Assembly: GCA_965237855.1 (NCBI GenBank)
Contig: CBDEGK010000004.1
Location: forward strand, 372,001 to 436,000
DNA: 64,000 nucleotides
From: CBDEGK01 sp965237855
Lineage (GTDB): Bacteria; Pseudomonadota; Gammaproteobacteria; Pseudomonadales; Halieaceae
Direction of reading: 5' to 3'
The notes under the pieces: model-generated
Seen by the model: the letters and a program-made list of their open reading frames with translations, nothing else
What the model was told of the DNA's origin: nothing
Databases searched by the model: none
Shown: one piece after another, positions 42,887 through 52,399 of the stretch
Position numbering within the stretch: position 1 is the first letter of the stretch
Layout of the letters: each line of letters starts with the position of its first letter
Translations under genes and position numbers: made by a program

Positions 42887-44748
42887 CAGTGGCCCCCCTC
42901 TGTTACCGCTTCCAGTTCATCAATAGAAATACCCGACAGGGCCTTGCTGATGGCGGCATCCATACGACGGGCGGCAAACGCCTCGCTTTGACGTCCGAGG
43001 GCTTCTGTCGCCTGCTTGATGCGGGCAGCGTCGTCGCTGGCAGCACACAGTTGCTCCAGGTCGCTCATGGCCTGCTGCAAGTGCTCGCGTTCGCCCTCGC
43101 CCAGCAATTCGCCATCGGCGGCAATAGCGGCTTGCAGGCCTTCCCACAATTGGCGCGCAGCGACTTTTTCCTCAGCCAATCTCCGCGACAGCATATCTTC
43201 CTCGGCATTCTCCCATGAAGCCTTCAGCATATCGGTGATCTGTTCATCGCTGAGTCCATAGGAGGGTTTAATAGTAATACTGGCCTCAATCCCGCTGCTT
43301 TCCTCACGGGCGCTGACCCCGAGCAGGCCATCGGCATCCACCTGGAATGTCACCAGGATCCTGGCTGCTCCCGCCACCATGGGCGGAATGCCACGCAACT
43401 CGAAGCGCGCCAGGGAACGGCTGTCTTCCACCAGCTCGCGCTCACCCTGCAATACATGAATCACCATGGCAGTCTGGCCATCCTGGTAGGTGGTGAACTC
43501 CTGGGCTTTGGCGATGGGAATGGTGGTATTACGCTGAATCACTCTCTCCACCAGACCACCCATAGTCTCCAGCCCCAACGACAGGGGAATAACATCCAGT
43601 AGCAGCAGGTCTTCATCGGGTTTGTTGCCCACCAGCACATCGGCCTGAATAGCCGCACCCACAGCCACCACCGTATCGGGGTCTATGGAGGTCAGTGGTT
43701 CACAATCGAATAACTCCCCCACGGCAGCGCGTACTAGCGGTACCCGGGTGGATCCTCCTACCATCACCACCGTGGCAATATCGCTCGGTTCGACTTTGGC
43801 GTCGCGTAGGGCCCGTCGACAGCTACGCAAGCTGCGTTTCACCAGCGCCAGGATCAGGCTTTCAAAGTGTTCTCGGGACAGTGTGAGGGTGGTGCCATCA
43901 ATTTCCAGGGTCGTAGAAGCTGTCTCACTGAGCATTTCCTTGGCCTGTCGCGCCGCCGCCAATGCAAGCCGAAGCTGGGCGCCGGTATAATTTTCCACCA
44001 CCGCCTCCTGCAGCCCCCAATCGGCAATGGCTCGATCAAAATCATCGCCACCGAGGGCACTGTCGCCACCGGTGGCCACCACCTCGAAGATGCCTTTGCT
44101 CAGACGCAGAATCGATATATCAAAGGTGCCACCGCCCAGGTCGTAGACCGCGATCAAGCCCTGCTGGCCGCTGTCCAGACCGTAGGCGACTGCCGCCGCG
44201 GTGGGCTCATTTAGCAGCCGCAGCACTTTCAGGTCGGCCAGGGTCGCTGCGTCCTTGGTAGCCTGGCGCTGGGCATCATCAAAATAGGCCGGCACGGTGA
44301 TCACCACTCCGTCAACTGTGGTGCCCACGGTGTCTTCACCGCGGGCGGCCAGTATTTTGAGTATTTCAGCAGAGGCCTGCACCGGGCTGACCGGCCCGGC
44401 GGCAGTGGCGAATCGCGCCATGCCCTCCTCGGAATCCAGTAATTGATAACCCATGGCATCGGCATCGCCAACGCCACGACCCATTAATCGCTTGAATGAT
44501 TGCAGTGTATCTGTGGGGTACTCGGCGGCCTGCGCCAGGGCACTGTGGCCCGTGCAAACTGTATCGACTCCGTAGTACACAACCGATGGCAGCAGCGGAT
44601 TACCATCGGCATCGGGCAGTGGCTCCGCGGTGCCACTGCGCACGGTCGCCACCAGGGAGTTGGTTGTACCCAGGTCAATACCGAGGGCATGTTTGCGCTC
44701 GTGGGGAGCGGCTGTCTGCCCTGGTTCAGAGATTTGTAGCAAGGCCAT
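42886..44748 (-). CDS. hscA: Fe-S cluster chaperone HscA
   Basis: The 620-residue Hsp70-family ATPase begins GIDLGTTNSLVATV, with AVYDLGGGTFDISIL and GGSTRVPLVR in the nucleotide-binding domain. A substrate-binding domain and helical lid follow. With HscB it releases nascent clusters from IscU. It follows hscB by 15 bp. Confidence 0.96.
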   Translation of the reverse strand: MALLQISEPGQTAAPHERKHALGIDLGTTNSLVATVRSGTAEPLPDADGNPLLPSVVYYGVDTVCTGHSALAQAAEYPTDTLQSFKRLMGRGVGDADAMGYQLLDSEEGMARFATAAGPVSPVQASAEILKILAARGEDTVGTTVDGVVITVPAYFDDAQRQATKDAATLADLKVLRLLNEPTAAAVAYGLDSGQQGLIAVYDLGGGTFDISILRLSKGIFEVVATGGDSALGGDDFDRAIADWGLQEAVVENYTGAQLRLALAAARQAKEMLSETASTTLEIDGTTLTLSREHFESLILALVKRSLRSCRRALRDAKVEPSDIATVVMVGGSTRVPLVRAAVGELFDCEPLTSIDPDTVVAVGAAIQADVLVGNKPDEDLLLLDVIPLSLGLETMGGLVERVIQRNTTIPIAKAQEFTTYQDGQTAMVIHVLQGERELVEDSRSLARFELRGIPPMVAGAARILVTFQVDADGLLGVSAREESSGIEASITIKPSYGLSDEQITDMLKASWENAEEDMLSRRLAEEKVAARQLWEGLQAAIAADGELLGEGEREHLQQAMSDLEQLCAASDDAARIKQATEALGRQSEAFAARRMDAAISKALSGISIDELEAVTEGGH

Positions 44749-44763
44749 GTCAAACAGTCCGCA

Positions 44764-45294
44764 TCAGGAATCGAGCAACGCCGCTTCCAGCGCTTCGGTC
44801 TCGGCTCGCAGTTTATCAAGATATTGCATTTTAACCACCGCAGAAGCGGCATCATCCCACTCACCACTATCCATGGCCTGGCTCAGCTCCGTGGCATGTT
44901 GCTGCCAGTCACTGGACACTTCCGTGAGCAGGTGCTCGATGACCACCTCTGGCTCCACCAGGTCGTGCACACTTGCCAGTTTCTCCCGCAACTCCATCTG
45001 CTCCATCAGGAAATCTCCGGCCACCTTCTGGGCCGCCACCCGCTTGGCATCCCAGCCAGCCAACTCCAGCAGGTACTGGGCACGGCTGAGCGGTTGCTTT
45101 AGTGTGTTAAAGGCCTGGTTGACGAAGGCCGAGTACTGCACTGCCAGACGCTGTTCCTGAGCACTGGCATCGGCATACTTATCGGGATGGGTCAGTTTCT
45201 GCAGCTGGCGATAACGCTCCGACAGGACTTCATCATCGAGTGTGAACTGTTGTGGCATCTCGAACAGTGCAAAATATGACTGTGTCAGGTCCAA
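44764..45294 (-). CDS. hscB: Fe-S cluster co-chaperone HscB
   Basis: The 176-residue protein has an N-terminal J domain with THPDKYADAS (HPD motif) and a C-terminal helical domain that binds IscU. The only start that preserves the family N-terminus (TQSYFALFEMP) is a TTG at 45294. No ATG lies further upstream in frame, and the ribosome-binding site is weak. It begins three bases after the iscA stop. Confidence 0.92.
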   Translation of the reverse strand: MDLTQSYFALFEMPQQFTLDDEVLSERYRQLQKLTHPDKYADASAQEQRLAVQYSAFVNQAFNTLKQPLSRAQYLLELAGWDAKRVAAQKVAGDFLMEQMELREKLASVHDLVEPEVVIEHLLTEVSSDWQQHATELSQAMDSGEWDDAASAVVKMQYLDKLRAETEALEAALLDS

Positions 45295-45297
45295 GGG

Positions 45298-45621
45298 TCA
45301 GACAGTGAAGCTCTCACCGCATCCGCACTCGGCAGCTACGTTGGGATTGTTGAACTGGAAGCCCTCGTTGAGCCCTTCCTTGACGAAGTCCAGCTCGGTG
45401 CCCTCCAGGTAGCTCATGCTCTTGGGATCGACGATAACCTTCACGCCGTGGCCCTCAAACACCTCGTCCTCCGGTGCCAGTTCATCGACAAACTCCAGCA
45501 CGTAGGCCATGCCGGAACAGCCGGAGGTGCGCACACCAACGCGAATACCCAGGCCGGAACCGCGACTGTGCAAGTGGCGGCTGATGTGATCTGCCGCGGC
45601 CTGTGTCAGTGAAACACCCAT
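45298..45621 (-). CDS. iscA: A-type Fe-S carrier IscA
   Basis: The 107-residue protein has the three conserved cysteines: SGCSGMAY (about 35) and CGCGE (about 99-101). It transfers iron or clusters to target proteins in the cytosol. It lies 3 bp after iscU. Confidence 0.95.
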   Translation of the reverse strand: MGVSLTQAAADHISRHLHSRGSGLGIRVGVRTSGCSGMAYVLEFVDELAPEDEVFEGHGVKVIVDPKSMSYLEGTELDFVKEGLNEGFQFNNPNVAAECGCGESFTV

Positions 45622-45624
45622 ACT

Positions 45625-46008
45625 TTACCCGCCCTGTTTCTCGCGAAAATTGGCGACTGCTGCCTTGATGGCATCCTCTGCCAACACCGAGCAGTGAATC
45701 TTGACCGGCGGCAACGCCAGTTCTTCGGCGATCTCGGTATTGCGAATTTGTGCCGCTTCGTCGAGACTCTTGCCCTTGACCCACTCGGTCAACAGTGAGC
45801 TGGAAGCAATTGCCGAACCGCAGCCGTAAGTCTTGAACTTGGCATCTTCTATGAGGCCATCGTCGCCCACTTTTATTTGCAGGCGCATGACGTCGCCACA
45901 GGCGGGCGCGCCGACCATGCCGGTGCCAACTGACTCATCGCTGTCGTCAAATTTGCCCACGTTACGGGGGTTTTCGTAGTGATCCAGAACCTTATCGCTA
46001 TAAGCCAT
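45625..46008 (-). CDS. iscU: Fe-S cluster scaffold IscU
   Basis: The 127-residue scaffold has the cluster-binding cysteines in GAPACGDVM, KTYGCGSAIAS and KIHCSVLAEDAI. The last segment follows LALPPVK, the LPPVK chaperone-recognition motif of IscU. It receives sulfur from IscS. It lies 18 bp after iscS. Confidence 0.97.
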   Translation of the reverse strand: MAYSDKVLDHYENPRNVGKFDDSDESVGTGMVGAPACGDVMRLQIKVGDDGLIEDAKFKTYGCGSAIASSSLLTEWVKGKSLDEAAQIRNTEIAEELALPPVKIHCSVLAEDAIKAAVANFREKQGG

Positions 46009-46026
46009 AGTAACCTCCTGATTAAC

Positions 46027-47241
46027 CTAGTGTGCCGCCCATTCGATCTTGCTGAGATCGACGCCGTCCTTGTACATGTCCCACAGTGGAGACAACTCAC
46101 GCAACTTGTCTACCGCGTGCCGCAGTTGTTCCGCCGCGTAATCCACCTCTTCGGCCGTGGTAAAACGGCCGAAGCTGAAGCGCAATGAGCTGTGTGCCAA
46201 TTCATCACTCAGGCCCAAAGCGCGCAAGACATAGGACGGTTCCAGGCTGGCCGAGGTGCAGGCCGAGCCGCTGGACACCGCCAGGTCTTTGAGTGACATG
46301 ATGAGGGATTCGCCCTCTACATAATTTATACTGACATTGAGGGCGCCGGGTAAGCGATGGATCTCATCGCCATTGAGGTGCACTTCCTCGATATCTGTTA
46401 TCGCATCCCAGAAACGCTGGCGCAGGCCGAGCAAACGCTGGGTTTCATCGGCCATCTCCTCGCGGGCGATACGCGCTGCTTCTCCCATGCCGACGATCTG
46501 GTGGGTAGCCAGGGTACCGGAGCGCATGCCCCGTTCGTGACCACCACCGTGAATCTGGGCTTCCAGCCGCACCCGCGGCTTGCGGCGTACAAACAGCGCC
46601 CCCATACCTTTGGGCCCATACATCTTGTGCGCCGACATGGAATAGAGGTCAATCTTCATGGCCTCCATGTCCACCGGTATCTTGCCGGTGCTCTGGGCAC
46701 CGTCGACGTGAAAAATGACTCCATTGGCACGGGTGACTTCACCAATGCCCTGCACATTATTAATGACACCGATCTCGTTGTTCGCGTGCATGATACTGAC
46801 CAGTACCGTGTCCTCGCGGATAGCCGCAGCCACCGCTTCCGGTGTCGTCAGCCCATTTGGCTCGGGATCGAGATAGGTGACTTCATAACCCTCGCGCTCC
46901 AGCTGGCGGCAGGTGTCGAGCACCGCTTTGTGCTCAATTTTCGAAGTGACGATGTGCTTGCCTTTGCGCTGATTGAAGTGAGCCACGCCCTTGATGGCCA
47001 GGTTGTCAGATTCGGTGGCGCCGCTGGTCCAGACAATTTCCCGCGGATCCGCATTGATCAGGTCAGCGAGCTCACGGCGGGCATTTTCCACCGCCTCTTC
47101 TGCCTTCCAGCCAAACAGGTGGGAGCGGGACGCCGGGTTGCCAAAATTACCCTCCATCGAAAGACAGGCGGACATTTTCTCAGCCACACGCGGATCTACC
47201 GGTGTTGTCGCTGAATAATCCAGGTAAATTGGTAACTGCAT
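46027..47241 (-). CDS. iscS: Cysteine desulfurase IscS
   Basis: The 404-residue PLP enzyme has SMSAHKMYGPKGMGAL with the Schiff-base Lys and SSGSACTSASLEPSYVL with the catalytic Cys. It strips sulfur from cysteine for Fe-S clusters and tRNA thiolation. It starts 28 bp after iscR. Confidence 0.97.
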   Translation of the reverse strand: MQLPIYLDYSATTPVDPRVAEKMSACLSMEGNFGNPASRSHLFGWKAEEAVENARRELADLINADPREIVWTSGATESDNLAIKGVAHFNQRKGKHIVTSKIEHKAVLDTCRQLEREGYEVTYLDPEPNGLTTPEAVAAAIREDTVLVSIMHANNEIGVINNVQGIGEVTRANGVIFHVDGAQSTGKIPVDMEAMKIDLYSMSAHKMYGPKGMGALFVRRKPRVRLEAQIHGGGHERGMRSGTLATHQIVGMGEAARIAREEMADETQRLLGLRQRFWDAITDIEEVHLNGDEIHRLPGALNVSINYVEGESLIMSLKDLAVSSGSACTSASLEPSYVLRALGLSDELAHSSLRFSFGRFTTAEEVDYAAEQLRHAVDKLRELSPLWDMYKDGVDLSKIEWAAH

Positions 47242-47269
47242 ATTGCTGATTCTCCCCTGCCCCTCGGCT

Positions 47270-47749
47270 TTAATTACTCAATTCCCGCAACGCCAATTCG
47301 CCGTGAGCAACACGGCGGGCATCCTGGCGCGCGGAAACGCTCTGTACTTCACGGCGTTCCAGCAGGCTGGCCAGGCTGATGCTGCTGAGAAAATTGTGAA
47401 TCTGGTCGCTGAGATCACACCACAAGTAGTGGGTCAGGCAAATCTCGCCCTGCTGACAGTTGGTTGAACCGCCACAGCCAGTGGCGTCGACGCTTTCATT
47501 GACCGCGTCCACTATCTCGGCCACGAATATCTGCTGGCCGGACCGACTGAGTCGATAGCCACCACCTGGGCCGCGCACACTCAGCACCAGCCCACTGCGA
47601 CGCAGCTTGGCAAACAACTGTTCCAGGTAGGACAGGGAAATATCCTGTCGCCCGGAAATATCCGCCAGGCTAACCGGCCCACCGTCAGCGTGTATGGCGA
47701 GGTCGAGCATGGCGGTTACCGCGTAGCGGCCTTTGGTTGTGAGACGCAT
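47270..47749 (-). CDS. iscR: Fe-S cluster regulator IscR
   Basis: The 159-residue Rrf2-family repressor has a winged helix-turn-helix and the cluster ligands CGGSTNCQQGEICLTH (three Cys and His). I take the ATG at 47749 (MRLTTKGRYAV), which matches the family start; the frame stays open 25 codons upstream only by chance. Holo-IscR represses the isc operon. Two adjacent type-1-like boxes lie just upstream. Confidence 0.95.
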   Translation of the reverse strand: MRLTTKGRYAVTAMLDLAIHADGGPVSLADISGRQDISLSYLEQLFAKLRRSGLVLSVRGPGGGYRLSRSGQQIFVAEIVDAVNESVDATGCGGSTNCQQGEICLTHYLWCDLSDQIHNFLSSISLASLLERREVQSVSARQDARRVAHGELALRELSN

Positions 47750-47787
47750 CGGTGCAGTTCTCCACAGATTATGCGGGCGAGTATGCA

Positions 47788-47837
47788 ATAACCCACCAAT
47801 TTTATCAACTATATACCCGAGCAAATTAGTCAGAAAT
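47788..47837 (-). promoter_or_regulatory. Two adjacent IscR type-1-like boxes
   Basis: Read on the minus strand, 47813-47837 contains TGACTAATTTGCTCGGGTAT and fits the 25-bp type 1 consensus at about 21 positions. The directly abutting 47788-47812 contains ATAGTTGATAAAATTGG and fits at about 20 positions. They lie 39-88 bp before the iscR start, the right place for autorepression. Confidence 0.7.
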
Positions 47838-47880
47838 AGAGTAAATGTTCAATATCAATAAGTTATGGAGTATATATAAG

Positions 47881-48618
47881 CTATTTTCGATGTTTTGAGA
47901 TGGTCTTTTGGGTCTCGGTTAGAATGCCTCGCAAGATGTTCAACTCCATCTCATCGGGCTGTATGCGCGAGTAGAGCCGACGCAGGCGGCTCATCAATTG
48001 ACGCGGTGCCGCTGGGTCGAGAAAGCCGATCTCAGCCAGGGTTTCCTCCAGGTGGACGTAGTAACGTTCCATGTTCTGCGCCGTGGCAAACGGTGTATCC
48101 CACTCGGCCACGGCGCTGTCTGGCAACTCTGTGGCAATGTCCAGCATGCGCAATTCGTAGGCGACGATCTGCACCGCCATGGCCAGGTTAAGGCTGCTGT
48201 AGTCATCGTGCGAGGGAATATGCAGGTGCAACTGACACTGTTGCAGTTCCTCATTGGTCAGGCCGCGATCTTCACGCCCAAACACCACCGCCACCTGGTT
48301 GCCACTAGCGGCGCGGGCATGAATCTCGCTGGCGCAGCGGCGCGGATCCAGCACCGGCCAGGGTATCCTGCGACCACGGGCACTGGTGCCCACCACGTAT
48401 TGGCAATCGCTGACGGCCTGCTCCAGGCTATCGACCACGACCGCCGCTTGCAGCAGGTCCAGGGCTCCGGCGGCGCGCCACTCGGCTTGCTCGTCCGGGA
48501 AGCGCCCAGGCGCCACCAGATACAGTTCTGACAAGCCCATATTCTTCATGGCGCGGGCGACCCCACCGATGTTGCCAGGGTGTGTGGTATTGACCAGGAT
48601 AATGCGAACTGAATTCAT
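47881..48618 (-). CDS. trmJ: tRNA (cytidine/uridine-32-2'-O)-methyltransferase TrmJ
   Basis: The 245-residue SPOUT methyltransferase begins IILVNTTHPGNIGGVARAMKNMG and has the knot motifs FGREDRGLTNEEL and SLNLAMAVQIVAYE. It methylates position 32 of several tRNAs. It stands between suhB (divergent) and iscR, the usual gammaproteobacterial place. Confidence 0.94.
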   Translation of the reverse strand: MNSVRIILVNTTHPGNIGGVARAMKNMGLSELYLVAPGRFPDEQAEWRAAGALDLLQAAVVVDSLEQAVSDCQYVVGTSARGRRIPWPVLDPRRCASEIHARAASGNQVAVVFGREDRGLTNEELQQCQLHLHIPSHDDYSSLNLAMAVQIVAYELRMLDIATELPDSAVAEWDTPFATAQNMERYYVHLEETLAEIGFLDPAAPRQLMSRLRRLYSRIQPDEMELNILRGILTETQKTISKHRK

Positions 48619-48698
48619 ACAAGAGCCGGTATTAATGCGGCGCGAAGTGTAACAGATCTGCTATAATCGCGCGCCGTTTGCACCCTGGAAAACACGAC

Positions 48699-49511
48699 AT
48701 GGAACCGATGATCAATATTGCGCTGCGCGCTGCCCGCAAGGCCGGCGATATGATAGCGCGTGCAACGGACGACCTGGACCGGCTGGAGGTGGAGTCAAAG
48801 AGCGTCAATGATTTTGTCACCGAGGTAGACCGTGCAGCCGAGCAGGAAATTATCTATCACCTGAGCAAGGCCTATCCCGACCACGCTTTCCTCGGTGAAG
48901 AGAGCGGCCTCAGTGGCAATGCAGACAGTGAGTATCGCTGGATCATTGATCCCCTCGATGGCACCACCAATTTTATCCGTGGCATTCCACATTTTGCGGT
49001 ATCCATCGCCTGTGAATACCGGGGCAGGCTGGAGCACGCGGTCGTGCTGGATCCTATACGGCGCGAGGAATTTACCGCCAGCCGTGGACGCGGCGCCCAG
49101 CTCAATGAACGCCGCATTCGGGTGAGTAATCTGCCCTCCCTGGACCACGCGGTGCTCGGCACGGGAATACCTTTCCGCGCCGTGCAAACCGAGCACATGG
49201 GTCCCTATATGGAGACCCTGGAAACACTGGCCCGCGGCACTGCGGCGATACGCCGGGCGGGATCCGCCGCCCTGGACCTGGCCTATGTGGCGGCGGGACG
49301 ACTGGATGCGTTCTGGGAAATTGGCCTGGCGCCCTGGGATATGGCCGCCGGCGCCTTGCTGATTCGCGAGGCCGGCGGACTGGTGGCCGATATGACCGGG
49401 GGAGAATCCTGGCTGGAATCGGGCAACATCGTCTGCGGCAACCCCAAGTGCTTCAAAGCAGTGCTGCAGGTTACCCAGCCCAAGCTCGGCAATGTGCCCA
49501 ACCTGAACTAG
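48699..49511 (+). CDS. suhB: Inositol-1-monophosphatase SuhB
   Basis: The 270-residue phosphatase has the metal-site motifs LGEESG, IDPLDGTTNF and a C-terminal LAPWDMAAGALLIREAGG. Besides dephosphorylating inositol phosphate, SuhB joins the rRNA antitermination complex in related bacteria. I take the ATG at 48699; an in-frame TTG lies seven codons upstream. Its stop overlaps that of the convergent secF. Confidence 0.94.
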   Translation: MEPMINIALRAARKAGDMIARATDDLDRLEVESKSVNDFVTEVDRAAEQEIIYHLSKAYPDHAFLGEESGLSGNADSEYRWIIDPLDGTTNFIRGIPHFAVSIACEYRGRLEHAVVLDPIRREEFTASRGRGAQLNERRIRVSNLPSLDHAVLGTGIPFRAVQTEHMGPYMETLETLARGTAAIRRAGSAALDLAYVAAGRLDAFWEIGLAPWDMAAGALLIREAGGLVADMTGGESWLESGNIVCGNPKCFKAVLQVTQPKLGNVPNLN

Positions 49512-50431
49512 GGCAAGCCGTCCAGTTCCGCACCCTCTTTCACCGGGATCATCAGGTCTTCCTTGCTGATGCCCAGCCACATCAGGGCGCTGGCGGCCAC
49601 ATAGATCGATGAGTAAGTACCAATCAATACGCCGACAATAAGGGCGGTGGCAAAGCCGTGAATCATCTCTCCCCCGTATGCGAACAGGGCTACCAATACC
49701 AGCAAGGTGGTGAAAGATGTGACCAGCGTCCGGCCCAGGGTTTCTGTCAGTGACACATTGATCACATGCTCGGCGCTGCCCTTGCGAATCTTGCGAAAGT
49801 TTTCCCGGATCCGGTCCGATACCACGATGGTGTCATTGAGTGAGTAGCCGACCACCGCCAGCAGCGCCGCCAACACCGTCAGGTCAAACTCCAGGCCGAG
49901 GATTGAAAAGAAGCCGAGGGTAATGAGTACATCGTGGGCCAGGGCCGCCACCGCTCCGAGAGAAAATTTGAGCTGGAAGCGAAAAGCCACGTACAACATG
50001 ACCAGGCCCAGCGCCATGAGCATTGCCAACCCGCCCTGCTCCCTGAGCTCGTCCCCCACCTGTGGACCGACAAACTCGATCCGACGCAATTCCACGTCGC
50101 CGCTATAGGCTGACTGCAGTTGCTGCAGCAGGCGGCCGCCGTCTTTATCAGAATAGCCTTGAGGCAGGCGAATCATGACGTCGCGATCGGAGCCAAAACT
50201 CACCACGATAGCCCCGGCAAACCCGCCTGTTTCGAGAGTGTTGCGAATGTCCGAGAGCGGCGCCACATCGCTGTAGTGCGCCTCTACCAGGGTGCCACCG
50301 GTGAAATCCAGCCCCCAATCGAGTTGACGGGTGGCCAGCGATCCAATGGCCAGCAGCATCAGCACAATCGAGAAGGCCATGGCGAGACGTCGCTGACCCA
50401 TAAAGTTTATGACTTTCATGTCTTTACTCAT
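49508..50431 (-). CDS. secF: Protein translocase subunit SecF
   Basis: The 307-residue membrane protein has six hydrophobic segments, the LDFTGGTLVEAHY start of the periplasmic domain and the RND-like VGYSLNDTIVVSDRIREN motif. With SecD it pulls exported proteins through the Sec channel using proton motive force. It overlaps secD by 4 bp. Confidence 0.96.
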   Translation of the reverse strand: MSKDMKVINFMGQRRLAMAFSIVLMLLAIGSLATRQLDWGLDFTGGTLVEAHYSDVAPLSDIRNTLETGGFAGAIVVSFGSDRDVMIRLPQGYSDKDGGRLLQQLQSAYSGDVELRRIEFVGPQVGDELREQGGLAMLMALGLVMLYVAFRFQLKFSLGAVAALAHDVLITLGFFSILGLEFDLTVLAALLAVVGYSLNDTIVVSDRIRENFRKIRKGSAEHVINVSLTETLGRTLVTSFTTLLVLVALFAYGGEMIHGFATALIVGVLIGTYSSIYVAASALMWLGISKEDLMIPVKEGAELDGLP

Positions 50432-52299
50432 TTGCCTATCTGCAGGCGCTCTACACTGCGCCCCCCATAAATAAGATTAACCAGCGCCCGGGTGCCCAGA
50501 ATGGCCGTGAACATGGACGTGACAATACCGATGGACAGGGTTATCGCGAAGCCTTTGATCGGGCCGGTGCCCACCGCGTACAGAATCAGTGCAACTAACA
50601 GCGTGGTAATGTTGGCATCGAGAATAGTCACCACTGCGCGTTGGAAGCCGGAGTGAATGGCCATCTGCGGCGATAAACCGGACTTAATCTCCTCCCTGAT
50701 ACGGGAGAAGATCAATACGTTGGCATCCACGGCCATACCGACCGTCAACACAATACCAGCAATACCCGGCAGCGTTAGCGTGGCACCGAGGATCGACATG
50801 CACGCTATCAGCAACACCAGGTTGCAACTCAGGGCGATGACCGCGGCGATACCGAATACCCGGTAATAGACAATCATGAACAACACTACCAGGGCCAGAC
50901 CTACCTGTACCGACTTAATGCCCTGAGCCACGTTTTCTGCACCCAGCGACGGACCGACGGTACGCTCTTCTACAAAATCCATCGGCGCCGCCAGTGCACC
51001 TGCACGCAACAGCAGGGCCAATTCGGACGATTCCTGGGGACTGTCGAGGCCGGTGATCTGGAACTGTGCGCCCAATGCCGACTGGATCACCGGCGCGGTG
51101 ATGACCTTTTTCTCGTCATAGGGAGTCTTGATGATCACCTCTTCCCCTGCGGCGTTGGTTTCATAGCGGGTGCGGTTTTTACGTTCGATAAATAACACCC
51201 CCATACGCCGCTTGATGTTATTGCGGGTCGAGCGATGCATCAGCGTTCCACCCTCGCTATCGAGGCTGATATTGACGTTGGGCCGACCATTCTGATCGAA
51301 ACTGGCCTGGGCATTGGATACCCGCTCACCGGTAATAATCACTTCCCGCTCCAACCATTCACTGGCTCCTGCGCGCTCCTTGCTGCGGTAATTGAATTGC
51401 TGGCGCGAGGAAACAGGCGCATCAGCCCTGGCCACCAGGCGAAATTCCAGGTTGGCGGTTTTACCGAGGATACGCTTGGCTTCGGCCGTGTCCTGGATAC
51501 CGGGCAATTCAACCACGATGCGATTGGCGCCCTGGGGTTGAACCAGCGGCTCTGACACACCCAGTTCATTGACCCGGTTGCGCAGCGTTGTGAGGTTTTG
51601 TGTGAGCGCGTAGCTGGAGAGTTCCTTGATCGAGGCGTCGGACATGCTGGCCTCGAAATGCCATTTGTCCGCCAGCTCCAGCCGCTTCAATACCAGTTCA
51701 GGATATTCGTCACGCAGGGCATCAAGCGCCTGCTCTCGAAGCTCCTCTGCCCGGCAACGACCGACCACCCTGCTGTCACCGCTTTCAACGATACAGCCGC
51801 GCACGTTTTTCTCACGTAATAATTTCTTGGTGGCGCTGAGGTAGAACTCCATGCGCCGGGCTACCGCCGAGGCCGTATCGACTTCCAGTTTGAAGTGCAC
51901 GCCGCCACTGAGATCCAGACCGTACTTCATGGGCTGAGCGCCGAAGTTCGTCAACCACTCCGGCGTGGTTTGCGCCAGGTTCAACGCCACCACGAAGTTG
52001 TCGCCCAGCGACCGCTGTACAACACGCTGGGCCGACAGTTGATCGTCCCGCTGGCGCAAACGGATCAAACCATTGGAGCCGCGTAAACCGACCTCCTCGC
52101 CAAAGTACTCAATGCCCGCTTCGCTCAGTGCTGACGTAGCTCGGGCCAATGCTGGCTTGCCGATGATTTGCGAACTGCTTTGCCCCGATATCTGCAAGGC
52201 CGGATCGGGCGCATACAAATTGGGCGTCGCGTAGAAAAAACCCAGCGCGACAATAACGAGTACCAGCAGGTACTTCCATAGGGGATAACGGTTTAGCAT
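50428..52299 (-). CDS. secD: Protein translocase subunit SecD
   Basis: The 623-residue protein has a first membrane segment (about 7-27), a large periplasmic domain with GLDLSGGVHFKLEVD, and five further hydrophobic segments with TVGMAVDANVLIFSRIREE. It pairs with the following SecF. Further upstream lie purL and a short spacer with a repeated GCCTACAAGCG word. Confidence 0.96.
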   Translation of the reverse strand: MLNRYPLWKYLLVLVIVALGFFYATPNLYAPDPALQISGQSSSQIIGKPALARATSALSEAGIEYFGEEVGLRGSNGLIRLRQRDDQLSAQRVVQRSLGDNFVVALNLAQTTPEWLTNFGAQPMKYGLDLSGGVHFKLEVDTASAVARRMEFYLSATKKLLREKNVRGCIVESGDSRVVGRCRAEELREQALDALRDEYPELVLKRLELADKWHFEASMSDASIKELSSYALTQNLTTLRNRVNELGVSEPLVQPQGANRIVVELPGIQDTAEAKRILGKTANLEFRLVARADAPVSSRQQFNYRSKERAGASEWLEREVIITGERVSNAQASFDQNGRPNVNISLDSEGGTLMHRSTRNNIKRRMGVLFIERKNRTRYETNAAGEEVIIKTPYDEKKVITAPVIQSALGAQFQITGLDSPQESSELALLLRAGALAAPMDFVEERTVGPSLGAENVAQGIKSVQVGLALVVLFMIVYYRVFGIAAVIALSCNLVLLIACMSILGATLTLPGIAGIVLTVGMAVDANVLIFSRIREEIKSGLSPQMAIHSGFQRAVVTILDANITTLLVALILYAVGTGPIKGFAITLSIGIVTSMFTAILGTRALVNLIYGGRSVERLQIGK

Positions 52300-52399
52300 G
52301 ACTGACCCAACATAAAAGATGCGCCATTATAAGTAAATGTATGGTGCCTACAAGCGAATATAGACAGCCTACAAGCGCATATGGAGGGCATCTACAAGT

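Noticed and set aside
46357..47214. 285-codon open frame opposite iscS
   Set aside because: It is a shadow of a conserved desulfurase gene with no own signals.
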